Assembly: GCA_028289285.1 (NCBI GenBank)
Contig: JANQRF010000002.1
Span: forward strand, 310,001 to 374,000
Length of the DNA: 64,000 nt
Origin: Alphaproteobacteria bacterium
GTDB taxonomy: Bacteria; Pseudomonadota; Alphaproteobacteria; Micavibrionales; Micavibrionaceae
Reading direction: 5' to 3'
Positions 27,523-36,974 of the stretch are shown one piece after another. A model generated the notes under the pieces. That model worked only from the letters and a program-made list of their open reading frames with translations, made no database searches and was not told where the DNA came from. The translations under genes were made by a program, and so were the position numbers. Position 1 is the stretch's first letter. Every line of letters begins with the position of its first letter.

Positions 27523-28296
27523 ATGCTTGAGATTATGTATGCCAAGGATATGGCGTCGTTTTTCGGGCGGGTCAAAGATATCCGCGCGGAAAAACAAGAT
27601 TGGAACATCATGGAAGTGGCCATTGAAGATGAATGGCAGGATAAGCTGACTGTTGAGGAGATTGCCGCGCGCTTAAAGGAAGCTTTCAGCGATAAAGAAG
27701 GTGTTGGCCTGATCTGTAATCCGCGCGAAGTTTTGTGCCTGATCAAATGGGGACAGGATCGCGGTATTACAGAACTGTGCGCCCGGGCGCAAAATAACCT
27801 GCCGGATCAGGCCTGCGCCGTGGAAGGATCTGATATGACGGCAGAGGGGATTGAACGCGTGCAGGTGAAACTGGCTGGCACGGTTCAGGACCGCAAAACC
27901 ATCCACCAGCTCCGTGCCAAGCACACAAAAGAAATTATCCTGATTGCCTCTGAAGACAAAGATTTTAAGGATAGCGCCCTGCCGGTTTTCCAGGAATATG
28001 GCCAGGTTTTCTTTGCAGCTGACTATGAAAAAATGATGCAGCTTTACAAAGAAAAAGCGCCTGAAATGCTCATCTGGGATACGGATACAATCCGCAAAGG
28101 CGATGACGTTCCACTGCGCAGCGTGACAGATATGGATGATGAAGCATCCATTGTCTGTGTGGGCGCAGCGATGAATGCGTCTATGATAGTCGAAGCCAAA
28201 AAGCTCGGCATTGATAAAATCGTTCAAAAGCCGATCGATGAAAAACTGGCCAGCCAGCTAATAGGTAGTTGCCCCCATTTCGGCTGGAAAACTTAG
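27523..28296 (+). CDS. Unknown protein with C-terminal receiver-like domain
   Basis: A 257-residue protein. The first 130 residues match no family I know. The C-terminal part (about 134-250) has the alternating strand/helix order of a response-regulator receiver: EIILIASEDKDF (acidic pair E144/D145), EMLIWDTDT (D186 or D188), SIVCVGAAMN and IDKIVQKPID (K236). The usual Thr/Ser after strand 4 is Gly/Ala, so phosphorylation control may be altered. An AAGGAG-type site precedes the ATG. It follows nhaD by 73 bp. Its TAG is within repeat copy D. Confidence 0.7.
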   Translation: MLEIMYAKDMASFFGRVKDIRAEKQDWNIMEVAIEDEWQDKLTVEEIAARLKEAFSDKEGVGLICNPREVLCLIKWGQDRGITELCARAQNNLPDQACAVEGSDMTAEGIERVQVKLAGTVQDRKTIHQLRAKHTKEIILIASEDKDFKDSALPVFQEYGQVFFAADYEKMMQLYKEKAPEMLIWDTDTIRKGDDVPLRSVTDMDDEASIVCVGAAMNASMIVEAKKLGIDKIVQKPIDEKLASQLIGSCPHFGWKT

Positions 28297-28398
28297 AGCT
28301 TCCATCGTTTCATTTGGGCTGCGTTGCTGCGTCGCTCATGTACTATTTGTACATTTCACTCCTTGCGCCTGTCCCAAATAAAACGCTGTTTGCTCTAA
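28293..28398. repeat. Palindromic junction repeat, copy D
   Basis: About 106 bp. The base stem is TTAGAGC/GCTCTAA, the middle stem ATTTGGG/CCCAAAT with CGTTT/AAACG below it, and the apical stem ATGTAC/GTACAT with loop tattt. Both convergent genes end inside it: the plus-strand TAG is in the left arm and the minus-strand stop is in the right arm. Confidence 0.9.
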
Positions 28399-28826
28399 AT
28401 GCTGCCTTCCGGTTGAGATGAAGCATCGGCAGTAGTGTTTTGCGTGTCAGCAGCCGGGAAGAGTGGATCGGTTTCGGTGCGGTCGCGCGGAATAAAATTG
28501 CAGCTTGCGCTTTTCCCGTTGACCGTCACAAGCGCGCTAATCCCTTTATTCCAAAACTCTGCGCCGCGGCCCGCATATAAAACGCCGCTAGGCGTTTCCT
28601 GGCGCATGAGCGCATAGCTTTTGCCTTTATAGGAGAGGTCAGCTTCTTCCGGGGAATAGACCCGCAAATAGGCGTAATCCCCGCCGCTGCAGGCAAATTT
28701 CTGAGCTGTTGTCACAGGCGAGCGGTCATAGGTGCCGCCGCCTGCACGCGGGGTCGTGCCTGCAGAAGATGTCACGCATCCTGTCAGGATAAGCAAAGAA
28801 ATAAGTGATCCGAATCGCATTAACAT
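28395..28826 (-). CDS. MliC-like lipoprotein
   Basis: A 143-residue lipoprotein with signal peptide and lipobox LILTGC (about residue 17). The body fits the MliC/PliC lysozyme-inhibitor domain: QKFACSGGDYAYLRVY, KSYALMRQ, SGVLYAGRGAEFWNKGISALVTVNG and the second Cys in ASCNF. The paired cysteines and the SGxxY...FWxKG pattern are typical. It would bind host or prey lysozyme at the outer membrane; this is inferred from the family. A C-terminal low-complexity tail is extra. Its stop codon lies in repeat copy D. Confidence 0.78.
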   Translation of the reverse strand: MLMRFGSLISLLILTGCVTSSAGTTPRAGGGTYDRSPVTTAQKFACSGGDYAYLRVYSPEEADLSYKGKSYALMRQETPSGVLYAGRGAEFWNKGISALVTVNGKSASCNFIPRDRTETDPLFPAADTQNTTADASSQPEGSI

Positions 28827-28884
28827 TTGTTCCAGAATAGCTTAGGATAAAGCCCGTATAAACATGTAAGAAGAGGGTATTCAT

Positions 28885-29532
28885 TTGGATCTAGCCGCAA
28901 TTTTCACCCTGGCGCTGGCCGTAGCCGCCCTGTCTTTTAAGCCAGGCCCCGGCATGATGGCCATCATGTCCCGCACGTTGGCGCAAGGCATGGCAGGCTG
29001 CCTGACCTTTATGGCAGGGGTAAATATCATCAATATGATTTTCCTGGGCTTCGTCTTGATGGGACTGAAATTTGCTGAAGATGATTTATTATTTATATCC
29101 ATTCTGATCAAATCCCTTGCGGCAGTCTATCTGATCTGGATGGGCATCAAAGGCCTTCAAAATCTGGATATGCAATTCCAGCTCAAAGAGCATAAAGCTG
29201 AAAGCCTGTTCGACACTTTTACAACCTCCGTCATGCTGACACTGAGCAATCCGCTGGTGATTTTGTTTTATGCAGGAATTTTACCGACCGTGCTCAATGT
29301 TGGTGCCATCGGGATTGATGATATGATCGTTATTGCTGCGATTATTATTGCCATTGAAACAGGTGTCGCCGTGCTGTATTGCCTGCCGCTGGCCTATTCA
29401 CGGAACTTCTTTACGCCGGAATTAACGCGGCGGATGAATATTCTTTCCAGCATCGTGATTATTTTTGTCGGGCTGTATATTGGCTATTCAGCGCTGCCGG
29501 CAGAAGATTTACGCGCTGTCTTTTTCCAATAG
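28885..29532 (+). CDS. LysE-family amino-acid exporter, TTG start
   Basis: Inner-membrane exporter of 215 residues with about six helices. The N-terminal [17 protein letters not shown] is the LysE/RhtB signature, and [17 protein letters not shown] is the second conserved NP motif. There is no ATG at the right place; TTG at 28885 with AAGAGGG seven bases before it is the best start. The exported substrate is unknown. The 3' end overlaps mutS on the opposite strand by 24 nt. Confidence 0.9.
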   Translation: MDLAAIFTLALAVAALSFKPGPGMMAIMSRTLAQGMAGCLTFMAGVNIINMIFLGFVLMGLKFAEDDLLFISILIKSLAAVYLIWMGIKGLQNLDMQFQLKEHKAESLFDTFTTSVMLTLSNPLVILFYAGILPTVLNVGAIGIDDMIVIAAIIIAIETGVAVLYCLPLAYSRNFFTPELTRRMNILSSIVIIFVGLYIGYSALPAEDLRAVFFQ

Positions 29533-32208
29533 ATTTTTAAGCTCATAAAGCGTTTCAAGAGCCTCTTTCGGGCTTAAGGAATCCGGATCTGTCTGCTGTA
29601 ATTTTTCAAGAGCCGGAGAGGTTTGTTGCGGCTCTTCTATTGTTTCATTTGCAGCAAAAAGCGGAAGATCATCTGCAAGTTTAGAGAGTGCATTGCCCTG
29701 ATCACCGCTTTGAAGCAGGGCTAAAACGGCATCTGCGCGGGCCGTGACGCTTTGCGGCAGGCCGGCCAGTTTTGCCACATGAATGCCGTAAGAGCGATCA
29801 GCCGCACCGTCGACAACACGGTGGGTAAAAATGATTTCGTTTTTCCATTCCTTGACCGCAAGCGCATGGGACGACAGGCGGTCGAGTTTGTCCGTGAGCG
29901 CCGTGAGTTCATGATAATGGGTGGCAAAGAGCCCGCGGCATGTGATCGCTTCATGTAGATGTTCCACGCAGGCCCAGGCAATGGAGAGCCCGTCAAAGGT
30001 TGCCGTGCCGCGCCCGATTTCATCAAGGATCACAAGTGATTTATCTGTTGCCTGGTTGAGGATGGTGGCGGTTTCAACCATCTCGACCATGAAGGTTGAA
30101 CGTCCGCGGGCAAGATCATCGGAGGCGCCGACACGGCTAAAGACTTTATCGACAATCCCGATTGTTGCGTTTTCGGCGGGCACGTAACAGCCTGCCTGCG
30201 CGAGGATTGCAATGAGTGCATTTTGGCGCAGGAAGGTCGATTTCCCGGCCATGTTCGGCCCGGTCAAAAGCCAGAGCGTTTGCGTGGTTTCAAGCGTGCA
30301 GTCATTGGCAATGAACTCTTCACTTTGAGATCTAAGCGCGGCTTCAACAACCGGGTGCCGTCCGCCGGTGATCGTAAAGTCCAGATCATTGGTCAGGCGT
30401 GGCCGGGCGTAGTTTTCACTTGCGGCCAGTTGGGCGAGCGCGCTTGCGACATCCATCGCGGCGAGCACTTTGGCAATCGCGGCTATATCTCCAGCCATAT
30501 CGCAAACCTGCTGCACAAACCCGTCAAGAATCTCAAGCTCAAGGGCGATGGACTTTTCGGCTGCGGCAGACAGATCGCGTTCCAGTTCGGAAAGCTCGGG
30601 CGTGGTAAAGCGCACATTATTGGCCAGGGTCTGGCGGTGAATGAACGGATTATCCGCGCTTTGCTGCTCGCCCGGGCGGACCATGAGCTTATCCGCATGC
30701 CGGGCCGAGACATCGATATAATAGCCAAGCACATTGTTATAGGCGATTTTGAGCGTCTCGATTTTGCTCATCTCGCGATATTTACTTTGAAGGCCTGCGA
30801 TAAGTTTTTTGCTGTCATCGCGTAAAGAGCGGAAACGATCGAGCCCTGCTTCATAGCCTTCGCGAATGAAGCCACCCTCGCGGGCAAGGGCAGGCGGTTC
30901 GTCCATCAGACCTGCGGAAAGTTTATCCGTAAAGGCTTTGAGATCATTAGATTGTTCGAGCTGCGCGGCAAAATTCTGAAGCGGTGTTTCCTCAGTCTGC
31001 AGTAAAATGCTGCGCAAGGTTTGTGCATGGATAAGCCCTTCGCGAAGCATCACCAGGTCGCGCGGACCGCCGCGCCCGACCGTCAGCCGGGCCAGGGCGC
31101 GCTCCATATCGGGGAGTTCCGCCAGCATATCGCGCAGATTATTTCGCAACATATCGGAAGATACAAACACTTCGATTTCATTCAGCCGGGTATCAATGTC
31201 GTTGATGTTAGTGAGAGGGGCAGACAAGCGGGCCTGTAAAAGTCGGGCGCCGGGACCGGTTTTTGTGCGGTCGATCACCTGCAGCAAAGAGCCTTTGCGC
31301 TCACCCGAAAGCGTGCGGGTCAGTTCAAGATTGCGCCTTGTGGCCGCATCAATTTCCATCACCGCACTCTGGGCGATTTGCCGCGGCGGGCTGAGATGCG
31401 GCATCGCGCCTTTCTGGGTTTTATCAATATAATCAAGCAGTGCGCCAGCGGCCGATATTTCTGCGCGGGAAAAGGCGCCATAGGCTTCGAGCGTGCCGAC
31501 ACCGAACAGGTTTTCCAAACGTTTGCCTGCATTGGCGGAGTCAAACAGGCTTTGCGGCTGAAGGGTTAAAAGATTTTTTGGAATATCGAGATTATCTGCT
31601 GCGCTTTCAAAACTTAAAATTTCGCGCGGGCCGATACGGGCGATGGCGGCCGGGATGTTTTCTTCCGCCAAAGCCTGCAGCATAAAATCACCTGTCGATA
31701 AATCCAGCCAGGCAAGCGCACTTTGTCCGCCGATTTTGGACAGGGAGGCTATATAATTATGCTCACGGGCTTCCAGAAGATGGTCTTCTGTCAGCGTGCC
31801 ACCTGTGACAACTCGTATCACATCGCGATTGACCAGAGCTTTGGAGGCCGGTTTGCCGTCGGCTTTGGCACGGGCTTTGGCTTGTTCGGGCGTTTCGGTT
31901 TGTTCGCAGATCGCAACCTTAAAACCTGCCTTGATGAGTTTGGCGAGATAGGGCTCATATGAATGATAGGGAACACCGCACATCGGGATGTCATCGCCCT
32001 GGCTGCGCCCGCGCTTGGTCAGGGTGATATCGAGCGTTTCGGACGCCTTAATCGCATCATCAAAAAACAGCTCATAGAAATCACCCATGCGGTAAAAGAG
32101 CAGCACATCCGGATACTGACTTTTCAGCGCCAGATATTGCGCCATCATGGGCGTGTGCCCGTCGGCGATGAACTCATCGGAACTTTTACGCGCAGTGCTT
32201 TGTGACAT
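29509..32208 (-). CDS. mutS: DNA mismatch repair protein MutS
   Basis: Mismatch recognition ATPase of 899 residues. The mismatch-binding Phe-x-Glu is in [14 protein letters not shown] near residue 40. The connector, core and clamp domains follow, then the ATPase with Walker [14 protein letters not shown], Walker [16 protein letters not shown] and [11 protein letters not shown]. The C-terminal part includes a helix-turn-helix-like stretch ending [13 protein letters not shown]. It starts at ATG 32208, 9 bp from the end of the upstream gene at 32218. MutL is not in the window. Confidence 0.98.
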   Translation of the reverse strand: MSQSTARKSSDEFIADGHTPMMAQYLALKSQYPDVLLFYRMGDFYELFFDDAIKASETLDITLTKRGRSQGDDIPMCGVPYHSYEPYLAKLIKAGFKVAICEQTETPEQAKARAKADGKPASKALVNRDVIRVVTGGTLTEDHLLEAREHNYIASLSKIGGQSALAWLDLSTGDFMLQALAEENIPAAIARIGPREILSFESAADNLDIPKNLLTLQPQSLFDSANAGKRLENLFGVGTLEAYGAFSRAEISAAGALLDYIDKTQKGAMPHLSPPRQIAQSAVMEIDAATRRNLELTRTLSGERKGSLLQVIDRTKTGPGARLLQARLSAPLTNINDIDTRLNEIEVFVSSDMLRNNLRDMLAELPDMERALARLTVGRGGPRDLVMLREGLIHAQTLRSILLQTEETPLQNFAAQLEQSNDLKAFTDKLSAGLMDEPPALAREGGFIREGYEAGLDRFRSLRDDSKKLIAGLQSKYREMSKIETLKIAYNNVLGYYIDVSARHADKLMVRPGEQQSADNPFIHRQTLANNVRFTTPELSELERDLSAAAEKSIALELEILDGFVQQVCDMAGDIAAIAKVLAAMDVASALAQLAASENYARPRLTNDLDFTITGGRHPVVEAALRSQSEEFIANDCTLETTQTLWLLTGPNMAGKSTFLRQNALIAILAQAGCYVPAENATIGIVDKVFSRVGASDDLARGRSTFMVEMVETATILNQATDKSLVILDEIGRGTATFDGLSIAWACVEHLHEAITCRGLFATHYHELTALTDKLDRLSSHALAVKEWKNEIIFTHRVVDGAADRSYGIHVAKLAGLPQSVTARADAVLALLQSGDQGNALSKLADDLPLFAANETIEEPQQTSPALEKLQQTDPDSLSPKEALETLYELKNLLEKDSA

Positions 32209-32217
32209 AAAATAGTT

Positions 32218-32652
32218 TTAGCGTGCGAATGCAGGCGCGTCACGTGAATTATCTACAGCTTGCACAACTCTTCCAGAAGCTTCTTCCGCTATTTTTTCGA
32301 TGGTCTGAAAAGCTCTTCTGACGCTTACCCTTGGGATGTTTAAATCATAAGCGCGGTCACCTATTTGCCGATCTCTTTGCTTAAGGGTCTCTCTCTCACC
32401 AAGTAAAGCGAAGTCAAAACTGCGTAAAAGACTTTCTGCATTATATTTACTTGTAAAAAAACCATGTTTTGACACTTCCGGGAACGATTCAAAAAGCTGT
32501 CTTATATAGGGTTCATTCAGCAGCCGATATCTCAAACGCCTGATATGCGGGAAAAGCACCTGTACCCTATGTGCAGCATCCTCATGATATCTGTTGATCC
32601 AATCCAGGTGATCCGGATTTTGTATACCGGGCAATTTTTTAGTTTTACTCAT
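32218..32652 (-). CDS. Uncharacterised basic protein, 144 aa
   Basis: I do not recognise this protein. It is basic and largely helical, with repeated Arg-rich segments (FPHIRRLRYRLLNEPYIRQL, RETLKQRDRQIGDRAYD) and no signal peptide. The start at ATG 32652 has GAGGAG close upstream; the frame open further up runs into dut. It lies between dut and mutS on the same strand with gaps of 19 and 9 bp, so it is probably part of a coaBC-dut-this-mutS run. Confidence 0.7.
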   Translation of the reverse strand: MSKTKKLPGIQNPDHLDWINRYHEDAAHRVQVLFPHIRRLRYRLLNEPYIRQLFESFPEVSKHGFFTSKYNAESLLRSFDFALLGERETLKQRDRQIGDRAYDLNIPRVSVRRAFQTIEKIAEEASGRVVQAVDNSRDAPAFAR

Positions 32653-32671
32653 ATTACTCCTCAGATTTTTG

Positions 32672-33154
32672 CTATCCACTTGTCCCGGAAGAAACACCCG
32701 TGGAGCCGAAGCCGCCTTCGCCGCGGTCTGTTTCATCGAGGCTTTCCACAACGTCCCAGCTTACCCGCGCGTGCCGCGCGACAACCATCTGGGCGATGCG
32801 CATGCCGCGCTCAACGGTAAAGTCCTCTGTCCCCAAATTAATCAGGATGACTTTAATCTCACCGCGATAGTCTGCATCGATGGTTCCAGGCGTATTTAAA
32901 ACGGTGACACCATTACGGGCGGCCAGACCGGAGCGCGGTCTGATTTGTGCTTCAAATCCGACCGGCAGGGCAATCGCCAGACCTGTCGGGATCAATGCGC
33001 GCTCGCCGGGGCCGAGAATAATATCTTCTTCAATGGCCGCATGCAGATCCATGCCCGCCGAACTTTCAGTCGCATAAGTTGGCAGATTATTTCCAACCGC
33101 ATGTTCCATCGGCAAAAGCGGGATCTGTAATTGTTCAATATTATCCTGTGCCAT
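32672..33154 (-). CDS. dut: dUTP diphosphatase
   Basis: Trimeric dUTPase of 160 residues that keeps uracil out of DNA and supplies dUMP. All five motifs are visible: [51 protein letters not shown] and the C-terminal [10 protein letters not shown] that closes over the active site. It follows coaBC by 6 bp on the same strand, an arrangement common in alphaproteobacteria. Confidence 0.97.
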   Translation of the reverse strand: MAQDNIEQLQIPLLPMEHAVGNNLPTYATESSAGMDLHAAIEEDIILGPGERALIPTGLAIALPVGFEAQIRPRSGLAARNGVTVLNTPGTIDADYRGEIKVILINLGTEDFTVERGMRIAQMVVARHARVSWDVVESLDETDRGEGGFGSTGVSSGTSG

Positions 33155-33160
33155 TCGCCT

Positions 33161-34384
33161 TTACTCCGCTGCGTTTAAAGATGTGACGTTCGTGTTATTC
33201 AGATGATCTATCATAGCCTGCACGAGCTTATCTGCAACATTTTCCTTGCTCTGTGTGGACCAGTCCTGCGCCGCATCGGCTGTGACCAGTGTGACCTTGT
33301 TTTGATCCGATCCAAAGACCTCACCACCCGAGACATCATTGGCAATGATCCAGTCGCACCCTTTTTTGAGCCGTTTCATTTTTGCGTTTTCAATCACGTT
33401 TTCGGTCTCGGCAGCAAAGCCAATGACAAAACCCGGGCGTTTCGAATCTCTGGAAAGTGTTTCCAAAATATCCACATTGGCTTCTAAATCGAAATGTGGG
33501 ACGGAGTCTTTTGTCTTTTTGATTTTCTGGTTTTGGACCTGTTTTGCACTCCAGTCCGAAACAGCTGCGGCGCAAACAGCGATGTCACAGGGCAGGGCAG
33601 CCTTGCAGGCGTCCAGCATCTCGGCAGCTGTTTCGATACGAATTGTATTAACTGACTCTATTGATTCCAGCGCTGTTGGGCCGGTGATGAGAGTCACTGA
33701 CGCACCCTGGCGCATCAAAGCGCGGGCAATTTCGAAACCCTGTTTCCCGCTGGAGCGATTTCCGATGAACCGCACCGGGTCCAAAGGTTCATAGGTTGGA
33801 CCTGCCGTGACCAAAGCGGTTTTACCGGCAAGCGGTTTGCCGGCCGAAAAGTGAGTCGTAATGGAGTCGAAAATTTCTTCTGGTTCGGCCATACGGCCAA
33901 GACCTGTTTCACCACAAGCCATGTCACCTGCATTTGGACCGCACCGGGTCACGCCGCGTTTTTGAAGCGTTGCTACATTTTCCTGCGTCGCCGGATGCGC
34001 CCACATCATCTGGTTCATGGCCGGGCAGATCATGACCGGTTTATCGGAGGCCAGCAAACAGGTGCTTGCCAGGTCATCGGCAAGACCTTGCGCCATTTTT
34101 GCGATCATGTTGGCGCTGGCAGGGGCAACGACAATCAAATCGGCTTCGCGGGACAGGCGAATATGCCCCATCTCTGTTTCGTCTTTGAGCGACCAGAGAT
34201 CCGTATAGACTTCTTCTTCACTTAAGGAAGCGACACTTAAAGGTGTGATAAATTGCGCGCCACCGCTGGTCAGAATGCAGCGCACATGCGCGCCGCTTTT
34301 CTTTAAAAGACGGATCAGCTCAAGTGATTTATAGGCGGCAATGCCGCCCGAAATAATCAGCAATATATTTTTGCCTGTAATCAC
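33161..34384 (-). CDS. coaBC: Bifunctional phosphopantothenoylcysteine decarboxylase/synthetase
   Basis: Fused CoaB-CoaC enzyme of coenzyme A synthesis, 407 residues. The flavoprotein half has GGIAAYKSLELIR, the active His in EMGHIRLS, ICPAMNQMMW and the conserved Cys in GDMACGETGLGRM. The synthetase half starts at about residue 190 with TAGPTYEPLDPVRFIGNRSSGKQG and contains CAAAVSDW. It is first of the coaBC-dut pair. In many alphaproteobacteria ubiB precedes it; here an Ala-rich gene and a REP element do. Confidence 0.97.
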   Translation of the reverse strand: MITGKNILLIISGGIAAYKSLELIRLLKKSGAHVRCILTSGGAQFITPLSVASLSEEEVYTDLWSLKDETEMGHIRLSREADLIVVAPASANMIAKMAQGLADDLASTCLLASDKPVMICPAMNQMMWAHPATQENVATLQKRGVTRCGPNAGDMACGETGLGRMAEPEEIFDSITTHFSAGKPLAGKTALVTAGPTYEPLDPVRFIGNRSSGKQGFEIARALMRQGASVTLITGPTALESIESVNTIRIETAAEMLDACKAALPCDIAVCAAAVSDWSAKQVQNQKIKKTKDSVPHFDLEANVDILETLSRDSKRPGFVIGFAAETENVIENAKMKRLKKGCDWIIANDVSGGEVFGSDQNKVTLVTADAAQDWSTQSKENVADKLVQAMIDHLNNTNVTSLNAAE

Positions 34385-34405
34385 TCTTTTACCTTATCTT
34401 TTTAT

Positions 34406-34475
34406 CTGTCATCCCTGCGTAAGCAGGGATCGCGTTTTGTTGTAACCAGATCCCGGATCAAGTCCGGGATGACAG
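34406..34475. repeat. REP-like double hairpin
   Basis: Two perfect hairpins, ATCCCTGC-gtaa-GCAGGGAT (34411-34430) and ATCCCGGA-tcaag-TCCGGGAT around 34450-34470. They are enclosed by outer arms CTGTCATCCC and GGGATGACAG. It lies in the 163-bp gap between the Ala-rich gene and coaBC. The same plan recurs at 44727-44784. Confidence 0.85.
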
Positions 34476-34482
34476 AAGGGAA

Positions 34483-34514
34483 TAAGAAAACGGCCCCACG
34501 ATAACGCAGGGCCG
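34483..34514 (-). terminator. Intrinsic terminator of the Ala-rich gene
   Basis: On the minus strand, CGGCCC and GGGCCG arms (34509-34514 and 34491-34496) surround a 12-nt loop and are followed by TTTTCTTATT. It begins 33 bp after the stop of the gene at 34548. Confidence 0.75.
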
Positions 34515-34547
34515 CCCCAAATCCTAGCTAAATCCTGGTTGAAGGAT

Positions 34548-35066
34548 TTACTGCATCATGTCAGACGCGGCGTCTTTTGCGGCGTCTTCAGCGTCACCAG
34601 AAGCAGGTGCTTGTTCAGCAGCATCTTCTGCGGCAGCTTCGGCAGCTTCAGTGGCTTGTTCAGCCGCTTCTGTTGCTTCTTCCGTAGCAGCTTCGGCAGC
34701 TTCCGTTGCTTGCTCAGCAGCGTCGCTTGCTTCTTCTGTACCGGCCATGCTGTCAACAGCATCTTCTGCAGCCTGCGCAGCGTCTTCAGCTGTTTCGCTG
34801 ATCGCTTCAGCGGCGTCATTGGCCATCTCAGCAGCGCTTTCAGTTGCTTCCGCAGCAGCTTCCGTCATGTTGTCGGCAGCGTCAGCAGCAGCTTGTGTTG
34901 CGTCATCGATGGTCTCTCCAACTGTGCCCAGGAAGCCCTGGCCGGCGGCAGGTTCGATATTAGCAACATCTTCGCCTGTCACATTGTTGTAGATCACCTG
35001 CATAGCTGCAATCCCGGCAACCAGGACTACGGCAGCAAACGCAACTGATTTAACGATATTATTCAT
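34548..35066 (-). CDS. Ala/Glu-rich single-pass membrane protein
   Basis: A 172-residue protein with one N-terminal membrane helix (residues about 6-26, SVAFAAVVLVAGIAAMQVIY) followed by a long low-complexity acidic tail rich in Ala, Glu, Asp and Thr, of the type EAAEQATEAAEAA. The tail could form an extended amphipathic helix or be disordered. The start is ATG 35066, with GGAAGGA upstream. It has its own terminator. I know no family for it; it sits where ubiB is often found between ubiE and coaBC. The antisense frames are also open because of the composition. Confidence 0.75.
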   Translation of the reverse strand: MNNIVKSVAFAAVVLVAGIAAMQVIYNNVTGEDVANIEPAAGQGFLGTVGETIDDATQAAADAADNMTEAAAEATESAAEMANDAAEAISETAEDAAQAAEDAVDSMAGTEEASDAAEQATEAAEAATEEATEAAEQATEAAEAAAEDAAEQAPASGDAEDAAKDAASDMMQ

Positions 35067-35191
35067 GGTTTTTTCCTTCCATTTGGTTAGTTCTTCACTC
35101 CCCCACATGCTTGGACCCCAAGCCTTTCGGGTAACTCATTATGTCAATGCAAAAGTGATGCAAGTACAGTATATAAGGGGCTCGGCGCGGA

Positions 35192-35214
35192 TTATGCAAG
35201 CGTTTTTTGCATAA
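35192..35214 (-). terminator. Possible hairpin after ubiE
   Basis: TTATGCAA and TTGCATAA arms pair perfectly over 8 bp around a 7-nt loop, starting 11 bp beyond the ubiE stop. There is no T-tract after it on the minus strand, so it may be an RNA 3'-end stem rather than an intrinsic terminator. Confidence 0.4.
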
Positions 35215-35224
35215 GTATGTAAAA

Positions 35225-35980
35225 TCAAGCCTTTAGCCCATGGTGAATGGCCACAATGCCGAAATGCATGGCTTCGGCGCGTGTGCGGGTAAAGCCGGCA
35301 GATTGCATCCTGCTGGTCAATTCTTGCCGCCTTGGGAATTTGCGAATAGATTCAACAAGATACTGGTAGCTCTCTTCATCCTGGGCGATGGTCGCGCCCA
35401 TTTTCGGGATCAGGCCGTAAGAATAGATATCATAGAGACGCCCTAAAAACGGCTCATCGACATGGGAAAATTCAAGGCAGTAAAACCGCCCGCCGGGGCG
35501 GAGCACACGATAGGCTTCAGTCAGCGCCGTATCAATGCGGGTGACATTGCGCAGGCCAAAGGCAATCGTATAGACATCCTGCGACTCATCGGGGAGAGGA
35601 AGGCTTTCCGCATTTCCGGTCACCCACTCAAAATCATCAATCCAGCCTTTATTGATGGCGCGGTCACGCCCGACGGCCAGCATATGTTGATTGAGATCGC
35701 AGAGCGTAATTTTGGCAGGCGCGCCTTTCAGAGACTCTTTAATCCGAAAAGCGATATCGCCCGTGCCGCCGGCAACATCCAGATAATTCAGATTTGCGCG
35801 CGGGCGAATCCGGCGGATCAGATGGCTCTTCCAAAGCCGGTGCAGCCCGCCAGACATGACATCATTCATGAGGTCGTATCGATCGGCGACGGAATCAAAC
35901 ACGCCGCGTACCAGATCCGTTTTCTGATCCGGCGTTACATCGTGCGTGCCAAACTGAGTCTTTTCAGGATTGAGAGTCAT
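35225..35980 (-). CDS. ubiE: Ubiquinone/menaquinone C-methyltransferase UbiE
   Basis: SAM-dependent C-methyltransferase of quinone synthesis, 251 residues. Landmarks are VFDSVADRYDLMNDVMSGG, the SAM-binding LDVAGGTGDIAF, FGLRNVTRIDTAL and the ending GIVAIHHGLKA. It is divergent from the DMT transporter at 36045. About 20 bp upstream of its ATG lies the dyad TGACGTCA (36006-36013), which could be an operator. With ubiK (55865) it is the second ubiquinone gene of the window. Confidence 0.97.
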   Translation of the reverse strand: MTLNPEKTQFGTHDVTPDQKTDLVRGVFDSVADRYDLMNDVMSGGLHRLWKSHLIRRIRPRANLNYLDVAGGTGDIAFRIKESLKGAPAKITLCDLNQHMLAVGRDRAINKGWIDDFEWVTGNAESLPLPDESQDVYTIAFGLRNVTRIDTALTEAYRVLRPGGRFYCLEFSHVDEPFLGRLYDIYSYGLIPKMGATIAQDEESYQYLVESIRKFPRRQELTSRMQSAGFTRTRAEAMHFGIVAIHHGLKA

Positions 35981-36044
35981 GCTCTTTTTTACCTGCCAGG
36001 ATGACTGACGTCATCAAAAACTTTCGTACATTCATGCAATATAG

Positions 36045-36965
36045 ATGTATGATAGCTCCATGATTTGGGCTTTGATCGGGCATGGGTTGAATGTAGTAGA
36101 GCAATTACTGATTGCGGGTATTATCAAAGCCATGGACCCGTTTATTTATGTTACGGTCTTTTATTTTTTTGCTTTCATTTTTTCTTCAATATACAGACAT
36201 TACACAAAAAACATCCGTGTAGAAAAATATGAAGACCGTATCACCGACCATAAAGGTCTGGTGCTGGGATATGTGGGCGGCGCTCTTCTCGGGAATGGTT
36301 TTTGGTTCGCAAGCCTTATTTTTCTTGGCCTTGGGCTGACCTCTTTTGTGCTTGTGTTTATCCGCGTACTGGTCACGCTTTATGCTTATCTGTACATGGA
36401 TGACAGGTTTCCATGGGATAAGGCCGTTTCTTTATGTATTGGCTTTGGCGCGCTTGCAGTGTTTTCAGCCTCCGGTGGGAGCATGAATCCTGTAGGGTTT
36501 GCCCTCGCTCTAACATCTTGCTTTGGATTTGCACTTGAATTTATCTGCCGCAAAAAAATCGTCCATGAATCTGTGTCCTTTGAATGTTTTTTAACCTTGC
36601 GTCAGGCTGTTTTAATGGTCTGCGCGGCAAGTGCGCTCTGCGGCATTTTGATTTTTGATCTGCCTGGATACGGCATTTTTCCACGAGAGTATAATCCTTT
36701 CACGATTATTATTTTGACAGCGTTTATCGGCGGATTTGTCGTACATATGGTCATGGCAAAAGCCATGCGCCAGATTAAACTCAGCCAAAATGAGGCTTTG
36801 AGTACGATAAAGCCTGTGGTTGTTGCATTGTGCGGTGTCGTTATTCTTGGTGAAACGATTACAATCACACAGGCAATATGCGGAATTGTTATCGTTTTAT
36901 CTGCTCTTTACTTCTTAAGACCCGAAAAACCAAGGTCTCTCGACTTCGTCCAGGATGACAGGTAG
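36045..36965 (+). CDS. DMT/EamA-type transporter with repeat-encoded tail
   Basis: Inner-membrane protein of 306 residues with about ten helices in two EamA-like halves, the drug/metabolite transporter plan. Examples are GLVLGYVGGALLGNGFWFAS and SLCIGFGALAVFSASGG. The substrate is unknown. It may start at 36045 or at the in-frame ATG 36060. A TATGAT box six bases before 36060 would allow a nearly leaderless message. The last residues RSLDFVQDDR are encoded by a REP-like sequence ending GGATGACAG, so the C-terminus was probably acquired by repeat insertion. It is followed by murJ after 9 bp. Confidence 0.82.
   Translation: MYDSSMIWALIGHGLNVVEQLLIAGIIKAMDPFIYVTVFYFFAFIFSSIYRHYTKNIRVEKYEDRITDHKGLVLGYVGGALLGNGFWFASLIFLGLGLTSFVLVFIRVLVTLYAYLYMDDRFPWDKAVSLCIGFGALAVFSASGGSMNPVGFALALTSCFGFALEFICRKKIVHESVSFECFLTLRQAVLMVCAASALCGILIFDLPGYGIFPREYNPFTIIILTAFIGGFVVHMVMAKAMRQIKLSQNEALSTIKPVVVALCGVVILGETITITQAICGIVIVLSALYFLRPEKPRSLDFVQDDR
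36934..36961. repeat. REP-like half element forming a gene's 3' end
   Basis: The last codons and stop region of the DMT gene, ending CAGGATGACAG, match the terminal arm of the REP family seen at 34406-34475 and 25981-25999. Only one half is present, so no hairpin forms. Confidence 0.5.
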
Positions 36966-36974
36966 TAAATATCT

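Noticed and set aside
34539..35048. Ser/Cys/Phe-rich plus-strand frames opposite the Ala-rich gene
   Set aside because: Low-complexity GCN codons leave all frames open; the minus-strand frame has the signal-like helix, ribosome site and terminator.
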